A stretch of 35,425 nt of DNA from the NCBI GenBank assembly GCA_903840315.1, contig CAIMFK010000014.1, positions 1-35,425 of the forward strand, in the 5' to 3' direction. The notes beneath the pieces were generated by a model. That model saw only the letters and a program-made list of their open reading frames with translations, made no database searches and was not told where the DNA came from. Below, piece by piece: positions 7,914-14,956 of this stretch (its first letter is position 1; the number at the start of each line of letters is the position of its first letter). This stretch comes from an uncultured Candidatus Saccharibacteria bacterium. Its GTDB lineage: Bacteria; Patescibacteriota; Saccharimonadia; Saccharimonadales; UBA4665. Made by a program: the position numbers and the translations under genes.

Positions 7914-8171
7914 TTATTCAGCTTCTGTTTGTTTGAATTTATCATAAACTGCCATTAAAATCAGAGGAGCTACACCTATGACTGATGTTAGTACCGCTAG
8001 TTTTGCCATTGATTCTGTAAGAGGTGTTTTAGATATTTCATAAGTTGTGACAGTTAACGTATCAAGAACCGCATAGCCCATGATCGCAACTTTACCAATT
8101 AATTCATTATATCGCTCATATTGGATATCTTGAATTGATTCTTGATTGATTCCGATTCTTGTTTCAGACAT
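7914..8171 (-). CDS. Small putative membrane protein
   Basis: An 85-residue unknown. A hydrophilic N-terminal third is followed by moderately hydrophobic helices VAIMGYAVLDTLTV and MAKLAVLTSVIGVAPLILMAVYD, with a charged end, suggesting one or two membrane passes. It starts with ATG after GGAGAA (minus strand), a good ribosome site, 24 nt downstream of the guaB1 stop, so it may be the second gene of that transcript. Function unknown. Confidence 0.6.
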   Translation of the reverse strand: MSETRIGINQESIQDIQYERYNELIGKVAIMGYAVLDTLTVTTYEISKTPLTESMAKLAVLTSVIGVAPLILMAVYDKFKQTEAE

Positions 8172-8195
8172 TTTATTCTCCTTATTAATTAATTA

Positions 8196-9632
8196 CTACC
8201 AACTTGAATGTAGTGGCATTCCCTCTTGATAACCCGATACTGATTGAAGACCAATAACTGCTTTATCATAAAGCTCATCTATATTTGAAGCCCCTGAATA
8301 TGTGCAAGCGCTCCTAACACCAGCTACGATTTGATCGATAATATCCTCAACGCCAGGTTTCTTGTTATCGATATAGAATTTTGACGTACTGATTCCCTCT
8401 TCAAATAATTCCTTTCTAGCTTTATCAATTCCATTCTCTGATTTATTTCTATTCTTAACAGCTCTATTCGATGCCATGCCAAAACTTTCTTTATACTTTC
8501 TGCCCTGCTCATCTTTCATTAGATCGGCTGCGCTCTCATATGTACCTGCCAGCCACGAAGCGAACATAACATTACTGGCTCCGGCTGCAAAAGCTAGGGC
8601 AACGTCTCTTGGGTGACGTATACCTCCATCAGCCCAAACATGTGCACCCATCTTTCTGGCTTGAACAGAACATTCATGTACTGCTGTGAATTGTGGACGC
8701 CCAACACCAGTCATCATTCTAGTGGTACACATAGCTCCTGGGCCGATACCTACTTTAACAATATTTGCCCCAGCTTCTATTAGGTCTTTAGTGGCTTCTC
8801 TCGTGGCAACATTTCCGGCAACCAGTATTAAGTCTTTGTTTAAAGCTCTCACTACTTTTATTGAATCAATCATTTTCTGTTGATGGCCATGTGCTGTATC
8901 TAGAACTAGAATCTCAATACCAAGTTTGATTAGTTTCTCAGCTTTAGATTTAACATCGCCATTTATACCTATTGCAGCTGCGACTCTCAACTTGCCAGAT
9001 TTGTCTGTATTGGGTGAATATATCTCGCTCCTAAGACAAGATTTAGGTGTCATTACTCCTACAAGAATTCCTTTATTATCGATGACAGGAGCAACGGAGA
9101 GTCGATTTTTAACTAGAAAATCATGCATTTCTGGTAATGATTGAGTTTTTTGTAGGCATAAAATTTCCTCCGACATCACTTGATCTAGCGAAGAAAAACG
9201 GTCAAAACCATCGGCATCCTTCTCGGTGAATATACCAATTGGCTTTTTCATATCATCAACGATTATGATTGCTCCATGAGATCTTTTATTTATGAGATTC
9301 AGAGCATCAGAAATAGTAGATTTTGGGCTTAGTGTTATTGGTGTCTCAAAAACCTTATCTGCTTCAGCTACATATTTAATTATTTCTTCGAGAATCTCAA
9401 TGGGTACGTCTTGGGGGATAACTGCTATGCCTCCACGCCTAGCAACAGTTTCAGCCATTCTTTTACCTGCAACTGCAGTCATGTTAGCTACAACTAGTGG
9501 AATGCTTCCAACCTGATCTGGAGTTTTTAAAATTACATCAAATCTGGATGTTATTTTTGTTTTATTTGGAGCTAAAAACACATCACTATATGTCAAGTCA
9601 TATTGAGGTATGACCGAATTTAAATATTTCAT
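8196..9632 (-). CDS. guaB1: GuaB1-type IMPDH-family protein, probable GMP reductase with CBS domains
   Basis: A 478-residue TIM-barrel enzyme of the IMPDH/GMP reductase family. A Bateman module (two CBS domains, about residues 95-200) is inserted after the first barrel strands. The nucleotide-binding catalytic loop is [15 protein letters not shown], with the thioimidate Cys at 302, followed by [17 protein letters not shown]. The spelling [32 protein letters not shown] and the missing Arg/Tyr flap of true IMPDH match the actinobacterial GuaB1 branch. As I recall, its mycobacterial member was shown to be a GMP reductase converting GMP to IMP with NADPH. A purine-salvage role is therefore likelier than de novo GMP synthesis. 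AGAGGG precedes the ATG, and a good promoter lies upstream. Confidence 0.85.
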   Translation of the reverse strand: MKYLNSVIPQYDLTYSDVFLAPNKTKITSRFDVILKTPDQVGSIPLVVANMTAVAGKRMAETVARRGGIAVIPQDVPIEILEEIIKYVAEADKVFETPITLSPKSTISDALNLINKRSHGAIIIVDDMKKPIGIFTEKDADGFDRFSSLDQVMSEEILCLQKTQSLPEMHDFLVKNRLSVAPVIDNKGILVGVMTPKSCLRSEIYSPNTDKSGKLRVAAAIGINGDVKSKAEKLIKLGIEILVLDTAHGHQQKMIDSIKVVRALNKDLILVAGNVATREATKDLIEAGANIVKVGIGPGAMCTTRMMTGVGRPQFTAVHECSVQARKMGAHVWADGGIRHPRDVALAFAAGASNVMFASWLAGTYESAADLMKDEQGRKYKESFGMASNRAVKNRNKSENGIDKARKELFEEGISTSKFYIDNKKPGVEDIIDQIVAGVRSACTYSGASNIDELYDKAVIGLQSVSGYQEGMPLHSSW

Positions 9633-9651
9633 TTACCCTCTTTCATAGATA

Positions 9652-9680
9652 AATCTATTCTTTATTCAAATCAAAGTCAA
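9652..9680 (-). promoter_or_regulatory. Promoter of guaB1
   Basis: TTGACT (9675-9680) and TAGATT (9652-9657) on the minus strand with a 17-bp spacer. The start codon is about 20 nt from the -10, with a Shine-Dalgarno sequence in between, so this is a conventional leadered promoter. Confidence 0.5.
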
Positions 9681-9705
9681 TAACATTATCAAAGGTGACT
9701 ATCCC

Positions 9706-10008
9706 ATGACAGCAAGTAAACGGATTAAAGCCCGTGAGAGCTTAAGCAAACAGAATAATCCTCCAACTCCTAATGACTTATTAGAAATAAATAGTCAATT
9801 CATCACAACCTTATATTCGATTTCAGATACTTATCTAGCCATATCAACTCAGCAAAATAATGACACCACTGTTCAGGCTAATCGTGCTAAATTCAGTCAA
9901 TTTGTTAATGATTTCAATAAAGAAATTTCTGATATCAACAAAATAACCAGCAGTAAAATTCCAGTTACGAGATCTATGCTTTTAGATTTAAGAAAAACTG
10001 TCAATTAA
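9706..10008 (+). CDS. Hypothetical 100-residue protein
   Basis: Unknown family. A basic, disordered N-terminus (MTASKRIKARESLSKQ) is followed by a long polar helical part with regularly spaced hydrophobics, suggesting a helical hairpin or coiled coil. It has no Cys, no signal and no membrane segment. A strong ribosome site AAAGGTGA lies 7 nt before the ATG. Its stop codon shares the TTAA with the stop of the convergent gene at 10005. Confidence 0.55.
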   Translation: MTASKRIKARESLSKQNNPPTPNDLLEINSQFITTLYSISDTYLAISTQQNNDTTVQANRAKFSQFVNDFNKEISDINKITSSKIPVTRSMLLDLRKTVN

Positions 10009-10427
10009 GCATCAACGTCATCAGTTTGTTGAACTATATAGTAATCTAATAATTTTGAGTTAATCTTATGCAGAAATTCAAGGACAAGTGTTTTATTTAA
10101 TGATTCTGCAGGAATTACAAAAACAGGTTCATCTTTTTCTAAATCTTCTTCCTGTGAATTTATTGCTCTGTCATTGTCTCTAATTGATTCAATATAATTC
10201 TTCAATGTTGAGAAATAGATAGTAAATGATTTTTCATTCGAATCACAAAATAAAATAGACATTGCCCCGATGTTACCGTCACTATCTTCTGTTTTACTTA
10301 TTAGAGTTTCATCGCGTATCGGAGCTGAAACCGATGATGATGAAATGCCTGATTCTTTCATTATTTGAAATGCGGCCGCATCAATAATTTTTGAATTTAT
10401 TTCTGATTCTGGTTTCATTTCACTCAT
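10005..10427 (-). CDS. Hypothetical acidic protein, second gene of a pair
   Basis: A 140-residue unknown. The first 50 residues are Ser- and Glu-rich. A predicted alpha/beta part follows, containing GAMSILFCDSNEKSFTIYF and LVLEFLHKINSKLLDYYIV. It has a predicted soluble, very acidic composition. The ATG overlaps the stop codon of the upstream gene (4 nt shared at 10424-10427), so the two are translationally coupled and probably act together. Confidence 0.6.
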   Translation of the reverse strand: MSEMKPESEINSKIIDAAAFQIMKESGISSSSVSAPIRDETLISKTEDSDGNIGAMSILFCDSNEKSFTIYFSTLKNYIESIRDNDRAINSQEEDLEKDEPVFVIPAESLNKTLVLEFLHKINSKLLDYYIVQQTDDVDA

Positions 10428-10960
10428 TTTGATCCTCTCATCTTATTTCTAATTTGATTACCGGATGATCCACTTAATACTTTCATGACAGTCATTTGAT
10501 GATTCTTGTCGCAAGCTGCTAAGCGCAATATTGTTGGGCCATATTGTTCCTCCTCAGGCAAGCCTAAAATAACCCTAGCAAAGTATACTCTTTGACCGCT
10601 TTTATTGCGCATAACTTTAATTGGAAAATCTGTGATGGATTCATCTAATGTATCTACATTCGAGCTAGAACCGGTCTCTAAGAAACCCGGTAGTCTTGAG
10701 TAAAACATATTGTTAGTAACCTCGCTTTGGTGATCTGACATTCCGCTAGCTGCTTGAATGAGGTTCTTATTCGAGCCAATTACGCTTGCAATTAGAAAAG
10801 GCTTTGAACCTGTTACATCCATTCTGCTCACATGTATTTGAAATTTTTCATTAGATTCAAGCCAAGGTAGAACCGAGGCATTAACACTCAAATCTGAACC
10901 TAGATACTCTGAGCTGTCATATCCTGATGGTACTCCCTCACTTTGTGATTTTGGTGGCAT
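10424..10960 (-). CDS. Hypothetical 178-residue protein, first gene of a pair
   Basis: Unknown family. A disordered Ser/Gly-rich start is followed by a predicted beta-rich domain (KFQIHVSRMDV, KPFLIASVIGSN, RVYFARVILGLPEEE) and a basic C-terminus. It has no signal peptide or membrane helix. It is coupled to the 10005-10427 gene. The pattern of short beta strands and the two-gene arrangement suggest a small complex, but I cannot name one. Confidence 0.6.
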   Translation of the reverse strand: MPPKSQSEGVPSGYDSSEYLGSDLSVNASVLPWLESNEKFQIHVSRMDVTGSKPFLIASVIGSNKNLIQAASGMSDHQSEVTNNMFYSRLPGFLETGSSSNVDTLDESITDFPIKVMRNKSGQRVYFARVILGLPEEEQYGPTILRLAACDKNHQMTVMKVLSGSSGNQIRNKMRGSK

Positions 10961-11033
10961 AATTTAAATATACTAATAAAAAAATATAGTCAATCGGCGG
11001 AAACCATTACTTATTCCAAATTCTAGCTGATTC

Positions 11034-11042
11034 TGATATAAT
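11034..11042 (+). promoter_or_regulatory. Extended -10 promoter of the Ddl-like gene
   Basis: TGATATAAT gives a perfect TATAAT (11037-11042) with the TGn extension; the -35 is weak (TTCCAA, 17 bp upstream). Transcription would begin near 11049, leaving an 80-100 nt leader. Confidence 0.5.
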
Positions 11043-11044
11043 AT

Positions 11045-11079
11045 AGATAACAAGTATTCACAAAGTCTCTCCGTTATCT
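11045..11079 (+). other. Hairpin at the 5' end of the Ddl-like leader
   Basis: AGATAAC (11045-11051) pairs perfectly with GTTATCT (11073-11079) around a 21-nt loop. The predicted transcript would start at or inside the 5' arm. No T-run follows, so it is not a terminator. It might stabilise the RNA or regulate the gene. Confidence 0.3.
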
Positions 11080-11129
11080 TATTTAAACAATAATTTCTAT
11101 CTCGGTCTGTTCATCCGTGATAATAGTAT

Positions 11130-12200
11130 TTGTTTTTGAGGATTAACATTAAAAAACAAAATCTACATATCGAAATAATAAGATCTTCAATTTCTGAACT
11201 TAGTTCTATGAGTCAAAAATCATCTGACTCAATTAAGGTTGTTCTTAAAAAGCATTTTGCTCAAATTAATGTATCTATTGTTAATAATATTTCAGATATT
11301 GAAGCTGTGGTTGCTATGAAACCTGATCTCATTTTTATGGGTCTGAAGTTTGTGCCAACAAATGAATCGTTGGGCAGAAATGATCCTGAGAAAATTTGGC
11401 TATCCAAATATCTCGATGATAATGGTATTAGATATACAGGTTCGGATGAATTTGCATTAAATTGTGAATTGAATAAAGAAGTAGCCAAGGCAAGAATTAA
11501 ATCGATGGGAATAAGCACTTCCCCATTTTTTGTTACAATCGAAGGTCAGAAAATTTTGGAAGAAAACATAATTTTAAATTACCCTCTATTTGTAAAACCT
11601 TCAGACAGAGGTGGGGGGTTGGGAATTGATGAAAACTCAGTCGTACATAATTTCGTCGATCTATTAAAGAAAGTTGATAATATTTCAAAAATTCACAGCT
11701 CTAATTCTCTCGTTGAGGAATATCTCCCCGGTCGCGAATTCAGTGTAGCGATAATGAAAAACTCTATAGATGGAGAGTATATACAAATGCCAATTGAGAT
11801 AATCGCAGAACCCGATAATAAAGGAAATACAGTTCTAAGCAGTGCAACTAAAGCTCTAAATGAGGAAGTTGTTGTTATTGTCAAAGATCTTTGTATGAAT
11901 AGGTTGATTTCAGAATTTGCTCAAAATGTATTCAATGCACTGGGTGCTGAGGACTATGGGAGGATTGACATAAGACTAGATGTTCATGGAAGACCTATGT
12001 TTTTAGAAGCTAATTTATTACCAAGCCTCTTATCAAACTATGGAAATTTTCCTAAGGCATGTTCTCTTTACTTGGGAATGAATCATGAAGCTATGATATT
12101 AGAAATAGTTAAGCTAGGTTTGGGTAAAGAAATATTGCCTGTTTACTCTAAATATAATGATTTTCAACCTGTTATTGAAGAGCTATTATTACCCATATAA
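11130..12200 (+). CDS. D-alanine-D-alanine ligase-like ATP-grasp enzyme
   Basis: ATP-grasp protein of about 350 residues. The ATP-binding strand LFVKPSDRGGGLGI, the hinge SLVEEYLPGREFSVAI and the metal-binding end DYGRIDIRLD...GRPMFLEANLLPSL are those of D-Ala-D-Ala ligases, which make the dipeptide for peptidoglycan. The N-terminal domain is less conserved: the usual GGxSxE start is missing. No ATG start is available. TTG at 11130 or 11136 is in frame; GAGGA (11138-11142) followed by ATT at 11148 is another possibility, so the exact start is unsure. It stands alone, not in a mur cluster, so another dipeptide or peptide ligase role is possible. Confidence 0.75.
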   Translation: MFLRINIKKQNLHIEIIRSSISELSSMSQKSSDSIKVVLKKHFAQINVSIVNNISDIEAVVAMKPDLIFMGLKFVPTNESLGRNDPEKIWLSKYLDDNGIRYTGSDEFALNCELNKEVAKARIKSMGISTSPFFVTIEGQKILEENIILNYPLFVKPSDRGGGLGIDENSVVHNFVDLLKKVDNISKIHSSNSLVEEYLPGREFSVAIMKNSIDGEYIQMPIEIIAEPDNKGNTVLSSATKALNEEVVVIVKDLCMNRLISEFAQNVFNALGAEDYGRIDIRLDVHGRPMFLEANLLPSLLSNYGNFPKACSLYLGMNHEAMILEIVKLGLGKEILPVYSKYNDFQPVIEELLLPI

Positions 12201-12272
12201 ATTATTTAGTATTATTTATTTCAAAATAATTATTATGGTTGTATATTATCATTATAAATAAAAGAAAACGAT

Positions 12273-12671
12273 ATGAATCTATATAATAAGATTATGTTTA
12301 AGAAAAAATCGAAAACAATCAGAACAGATCCTGAGTTATGGGAAGATTGCAAAATTGAAGCTATTGAGAAAATGGATGGTAAGTTTTCGGCTCGTGCAAT
12401 GCAATACGCTGTAAAGCTCTACAAAGATAGAGGCGGTGGATATTTGGGCGATAAAGATCCGGATAATTCATTAAAAAAATGGACTGACGAAAAATGGGAT
12501 TATGTAGGTGAACCAAAGCATAGTAGGTATTTGCCCGCTAAAGCTAGAAGAGCATTGTCACCAGGAGAAAAAGCTGCAACATCAAGAGCAAAGAATAAGG
12601 GTACGGAATTGGGTCACCAGTGGGTTCCTCAGCCAAAAACTATATCTGAAAAAATACGAAGATACCTTTGA
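12273..12671 (+). CDS. DUF5872 domain protein
   Basis: A 132-residue basic protein. The central and C-terminal part (GGGYLGDKDPDNSLKKWTDE, then RYLPAKARRALSPGEKAATS, then WVPQP) matches what I know as DUF5872, a small domain found in scattered bacteria and in large DNA viruses, with no established function. The domain has many Lys, Arg and Trp residues and could bind nucleic acid. There is no clear ribosome site. It ends with TGA, confirming the standard code. Downstream is a convergent unknown gene 19 nt away. Confidence 0.7.
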   Translation: MNLYNKIMFKKKSKTIRTDPELWEDCKIEAIEKMDGKFSARAMQYAVKLYKDRGGGYLGDKDPDNSLKKWTDEKWDYVGEPKHSRYLPAKARRALSPGEKAATSRAKNKGTELGHQWVPQPKTISEKIRRYL

Positions 12672-12690
12672 TTACTGAAATAGTATTTTG

Positions 12691-13251
12691 TCAATCATTT
12701 GGTATAGCTAAAAAATTAGCAGTTGAGTATGGGTGTTCAAAAACTCTACTTTCTTCCGTCTGAGCTAGTCTTGTTGCTAGTTTTGATAAAGATATGACCC
12801 CTTTTATGCTAGCCGGAATATGAGTACTCAATAAGAATACATGATCTGAATCCAGAGGAACTATTCCAACGGTATGGACACTTCTCCTAGTATTAGTACC
12901 GTACTTCACGTCAACGACAATTCTATGATCATCAGAATATTGATTCATCGCTCTTTTGAGACCAATTTCTGTGGTAATTGTTTTCATAAATATGTCAGAC
13001 AAGGCCATGCCGCCTAAAGGTTTGAGTAAATATTCAACCATATCTTCTGATTCTTCCAAAACTGCCCTACTCTTCAATTGCTCGGTAGTCAAACTGTCTA
13101 AATATTCAGTGAAATCTCTATAGTTCCTATAGATACTGGTACGATATCCATGTTTCGGTGAAACTTGCTCTAGTGATGCGGGAAAACAAACAGGAAGACT
13201 GGGTCCTGCAACATTTCTCTCTACATTTTTTCTGTAACTCTTAATACTCAT
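12691..13251 (-). CDS. Hypothetical 186-residue protein
   Basis: Unknown family. The sequence looks globular alpha/beta, with strands HRIVVDVKYG, HTVGIVPLDSDHVFLLSTH and a helix GVISLSKLATRLAQTEE; no signal or membrane helix. The ATG at 13251 is preferred. The frame continues to a TTG at 13287, but the added residues are a Lys/Arg-rich stretch. The start of the protein (SLPVCFPASLEQVSPKHGYR) looks conserved-like but I cannot link it to a family. Confidence 0.55.
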   Translation of the reverse strand: MSIKSYRKNVERNVAGPSLPVCFPASLEQVSPKHGYRTSIYRNYRDFTEYLDSLTTEQLKSRAVLEESEDMVEYLLKPLGGMALSDIFMKTITTEIGLKRAMNQYSDDHRIVVDVKYGTNTRRSVHTVGIVPLDSDHVFLLSTHIPASIKGVISLSKLATRLAQTEESRVFEHPYSTANFLAIPND

Positions 13252-13417
13252 ATATATTATTCTTGAATAAATTTTCTTCCTTTTCAAGTGTAGTTATAAT
13301 ACATTAGCTCAATAAAGCTTTCGTTAATTACCAAGTCAAACAGTTTCGCGTTACGACCAAATTACAGTTGATCCTCGTTATGGTGGCTACAGTGATATTA
13401 GGCTTTGGCCATGCTAC

Positions 13418-13768
13418 ATGGCGTTTAGCAGTTTAATCCTGTTTCTAGCACCGCAGATCGGGATGTTACTTGCTATTGTGCTTGTAGGTGTTCCGTCCTT
13501 CGTAATCGCCAAAAAGGTAGCTGATAAAAGTGCTGCCAACGAACCAATTGTCAGATACAATATCGATCAGTGGGTTGACGATATGATGGCGGCAGAAGCT
13601 AAAGGGTTACCTATGCCTGAAATGGAAGCCTATGTAGTTGTAGAGCCCAAGATTGAAAAACAAAGGGTCGCCAAACACTCGGGAAAAGCACGTTCGAATC
13701 CTAAATTCAGACAGATAGGACTACCTTTCAGGTCTGGTACCAAAAAACCGACTTTGCAGTCGGTTTGA
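13418..13768 (+). CDS. Small single-pass membrane protein, start uncertain
   Basis: The frame encodes a strongly hydrophobic segment (SSLILFLAPQIGMLLAIVLVG) and then a basic/acidic cytoplasmic-type tail of about 85 residues. The ATG at 13418 has no ribosome site. The same frame is open back to 13328 with protein-like content (VDPRYGGYSDIRLWPCY) but no ATG, GTG or TTG before 13418. A second frame, 13308-13436, also reads like a membrane helix. The gene may therefore start at a rare codon, depend on a frameshift, or be coupled to a short upstream frame. The stop overlaps a minus-strand terminator hairpin. Confidence 0.45.
   Translation: MAFSSLILFLAPQIGMLLAIVLVGVPSFVIAKKVADKSAANEPIVRYNIDQWVDDMMAAEAKGLPMPEMEAYVVVEPKIEKQRVAKHSGKARSNPKFRQIGLPFRSGTKKPTLQSV
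13742..13766 (-). terminator. Intrinsic terminator of tRNA-Gln
   Basis: On the minus strand AAACCGACT and AGTCGGTTT form a perfect 9-bp stem with a 4-nt loop (13745-13766), followed by a T-run (13742-13747). It lies about 80 nt beyond the tRNA and overlaps the last codons of the opposing gene. Confidence 0.8.
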
Positions 13769-13802
13769 TGTTCACTGAGACTTATACCAAAACAGATTGA
13801 TT

Positions 13803-13817
13803 TTGCATACTATGCAA
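13803..13817. repeat. 15-bp inverted repeat TTGCATA-C-TATGCAA
   Basis: Seven-base perfect arms around one base, between tRNA-Gln and its terminator. It could be a protein-binding site or form a small hairpin in the tRNA precursor tail. Confidence 0.3.
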
Positions 13818-13843
13818 TACGGTCTTGTTTGGTGCAAGTCATG

Positions 13844-13917
13844 GCTGGGGATGAGGGATTCGAACCCCCGAATGCCAGTACCAAAAACTGGTGCCTTACC
13901 GCTTGGCCAATCCCCAG
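13844..13917 (-). tRNA. tRNA-Gln (anticodon TTG)
   Basis: Minus-strand cloverleaf. The acceptor stem CTGGGGA/TCCCCAG and D-arm GCCAAGCGGTAAGGC are followed by anticodon stem CCAGT/ACTGG with loop TTTTGGT, so the anticodon is TTG. The T-arm is GGGGG-TTCGAAT-CCCTC with one G-U pair. The 3' CCA is not encoded. It has its own promoter 10 nt upstream and its own terminator. Confidence 0.93.
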
Positions 13918-13927
13918 TAACTAAATA

Positions 13928-13956
13928 ATTTTATCTTAATTAAGACTGTTTAACAA
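13928..13956 (-). promoter_or_regulatory. Promoter of tRNA-Gln
   Basis: TTGTTA (13951-13956) and TAAAAT (13928-13933) on the minus strand, 17 bp apart. The start of transcription would fall a few nt before the mature tRNA 5' end. Confidence 0.55.
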
Positions 13957-14008
13957 CCTCTGATGTATTGTAATATCTTTTATATTATTTTTATATATGT
14001 TTTTAATT

Positions 14009-14014
14009 TATAAT
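14009..14014 (+). promoter_or_regulatory. -10 box of the 14023 gene
   Basis: Perfect TATAAT ending 8 nt before the ATG at 14023, without a clear -35. AAGG lies 4 nt before the ATG, too close for a good ribosome site, so leaderless initiation is likelier. Confidence 0.4.
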
Positions 14015-14022
14015 AAGGCTAA

Positions 14023-14916
14023 ATGAAGCTAAAATTTTCAAGAGTACCAAATAAATATAAAAATCCTTTTATAATTAATGGCTTAAAGGGTGACATCTTA
14101 ATTGCAAAAAGTGCTAAACAGCAGAACATATTATATGTAGGAAACTTAGTCACAGGATTTGGTTTGAGTTGGCGTTTAATTAACTATCTCCAATCATTCG
14201 GCACAGTAACCTCAATTGACTTGCCTGGCATAGGAGGCATGGATAGTTTCCAATCGATCGATAAAAAGATTAGTCTCAATAATTATGCCGACTTTTTAGT
14301 GTCAGTTATAAAATCAAGATATAAGAATAAAAAATTCATAATTTTCGCAGATGGTTTTGGACTTGTTCTAATAACAAAACTCCTTTTGAAATATCCAAAG
14401 ATTTCTTCCCAGATAAAAATAATTATTTGTATAAATGGTATATTGTCTGGTGATTTGTACAATAAGCCTAGTTTTTCGAGTAATATATATGGAAATTATT
14501 TTCAAATGAAAAAAATGTTTATTAATCAATCAACCCATTCATCATTCAATAAAATCTACAGATTGTATCCTTACTATAATCTTGATATTAATGACCCAGC
14601 TCTGAATTTATATAAATCAGATAAAAAATATATCAAGCGATACATAGAGAGTAATGATTTCTATACGAATCTCTTAATAAATAAACAATTAGCGAATCTA
14701 GATTTAAATGGAAGGATCGAAAACGTTCAATTATGGAATATTCAATTAAAGAATTCCTCCATTGACATATTAAAGACAGATGAATCAATCAGAAATATAT
14801 ATTCAAAATACAATAAGTCATCCCCGAAACTAAACATGATTGATATTATTTTTGATACCAACATTTCAATATCAAATCTATTCACATTAAGATTAAGAAA
14901 AAAACTCTCAAAATAA
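14023..14916 (+). CDS. Degenerate alpha/beta-hydrolase-like protein
   Basis: A 297-residue, Lys/Ile/Asn-rich protein. The first half resembles an alpha/beta hydrolase: strand ILYVGNLVTGFGLSW, then VTSIDLPGIGGMDSF, a helix with YADFLVSVIKSRY, and the strand-turn KFIIFADGFGLVLITKLLL at the nucleophile elbow. The elbow normally reads GxSxG; here it is ADGFG, so the nucleophile Ser is replaced by Gly (or Asp, if shifted by one). The second half shows no clear catalytic Asp/His. It may be a non-catalytic member or use an unusual nucleophile. It is followed 40 nt later by the AI-2E permease gene. Confidence 0.5.
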   Translation: MKLKFSRVPNKYKNPFIINGLKGDILIAKSAKQQNILYVGNLVTGFGLSWRLINYLQSFGTVTSIDLPGIGGMDSFQSIDKKISLNNYADFLVSVIKSRYKNKKFIIFADGFGLVLITKLLLKYPKISSQIKIIICINGILSGDLYNKPSFSSNIYGNYFQMKKMFINQSTHSSFNKIYRLYPYYNLDINDPALNLYKSDKKYIKRYIESNDFYTNLLINKQLANLDLNGRIENVQLWNIQLKNSSIDILKTDESIRNIYSKYNKSSPKLNMIDIIFDTNISISNLFTLRLRKKLSK

Positions 14917-14922
14917 ATAATC

Positions 14923-14950
14923 TTGCTTAGGTTGAGAATAATGAGATAAT
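14923..14950 (+). promoter_or_regulatory. Possible promoter of the AI-2E permease gene
   Basis: TTGCTT (14923-14928) and GATAAT (14945-14950), 16 bp apart. The -10 ends 6 nt before the ATG, and no ribosome site is present. Confidence 0.35.
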
Positions 14951-14956
14951 TAGATT

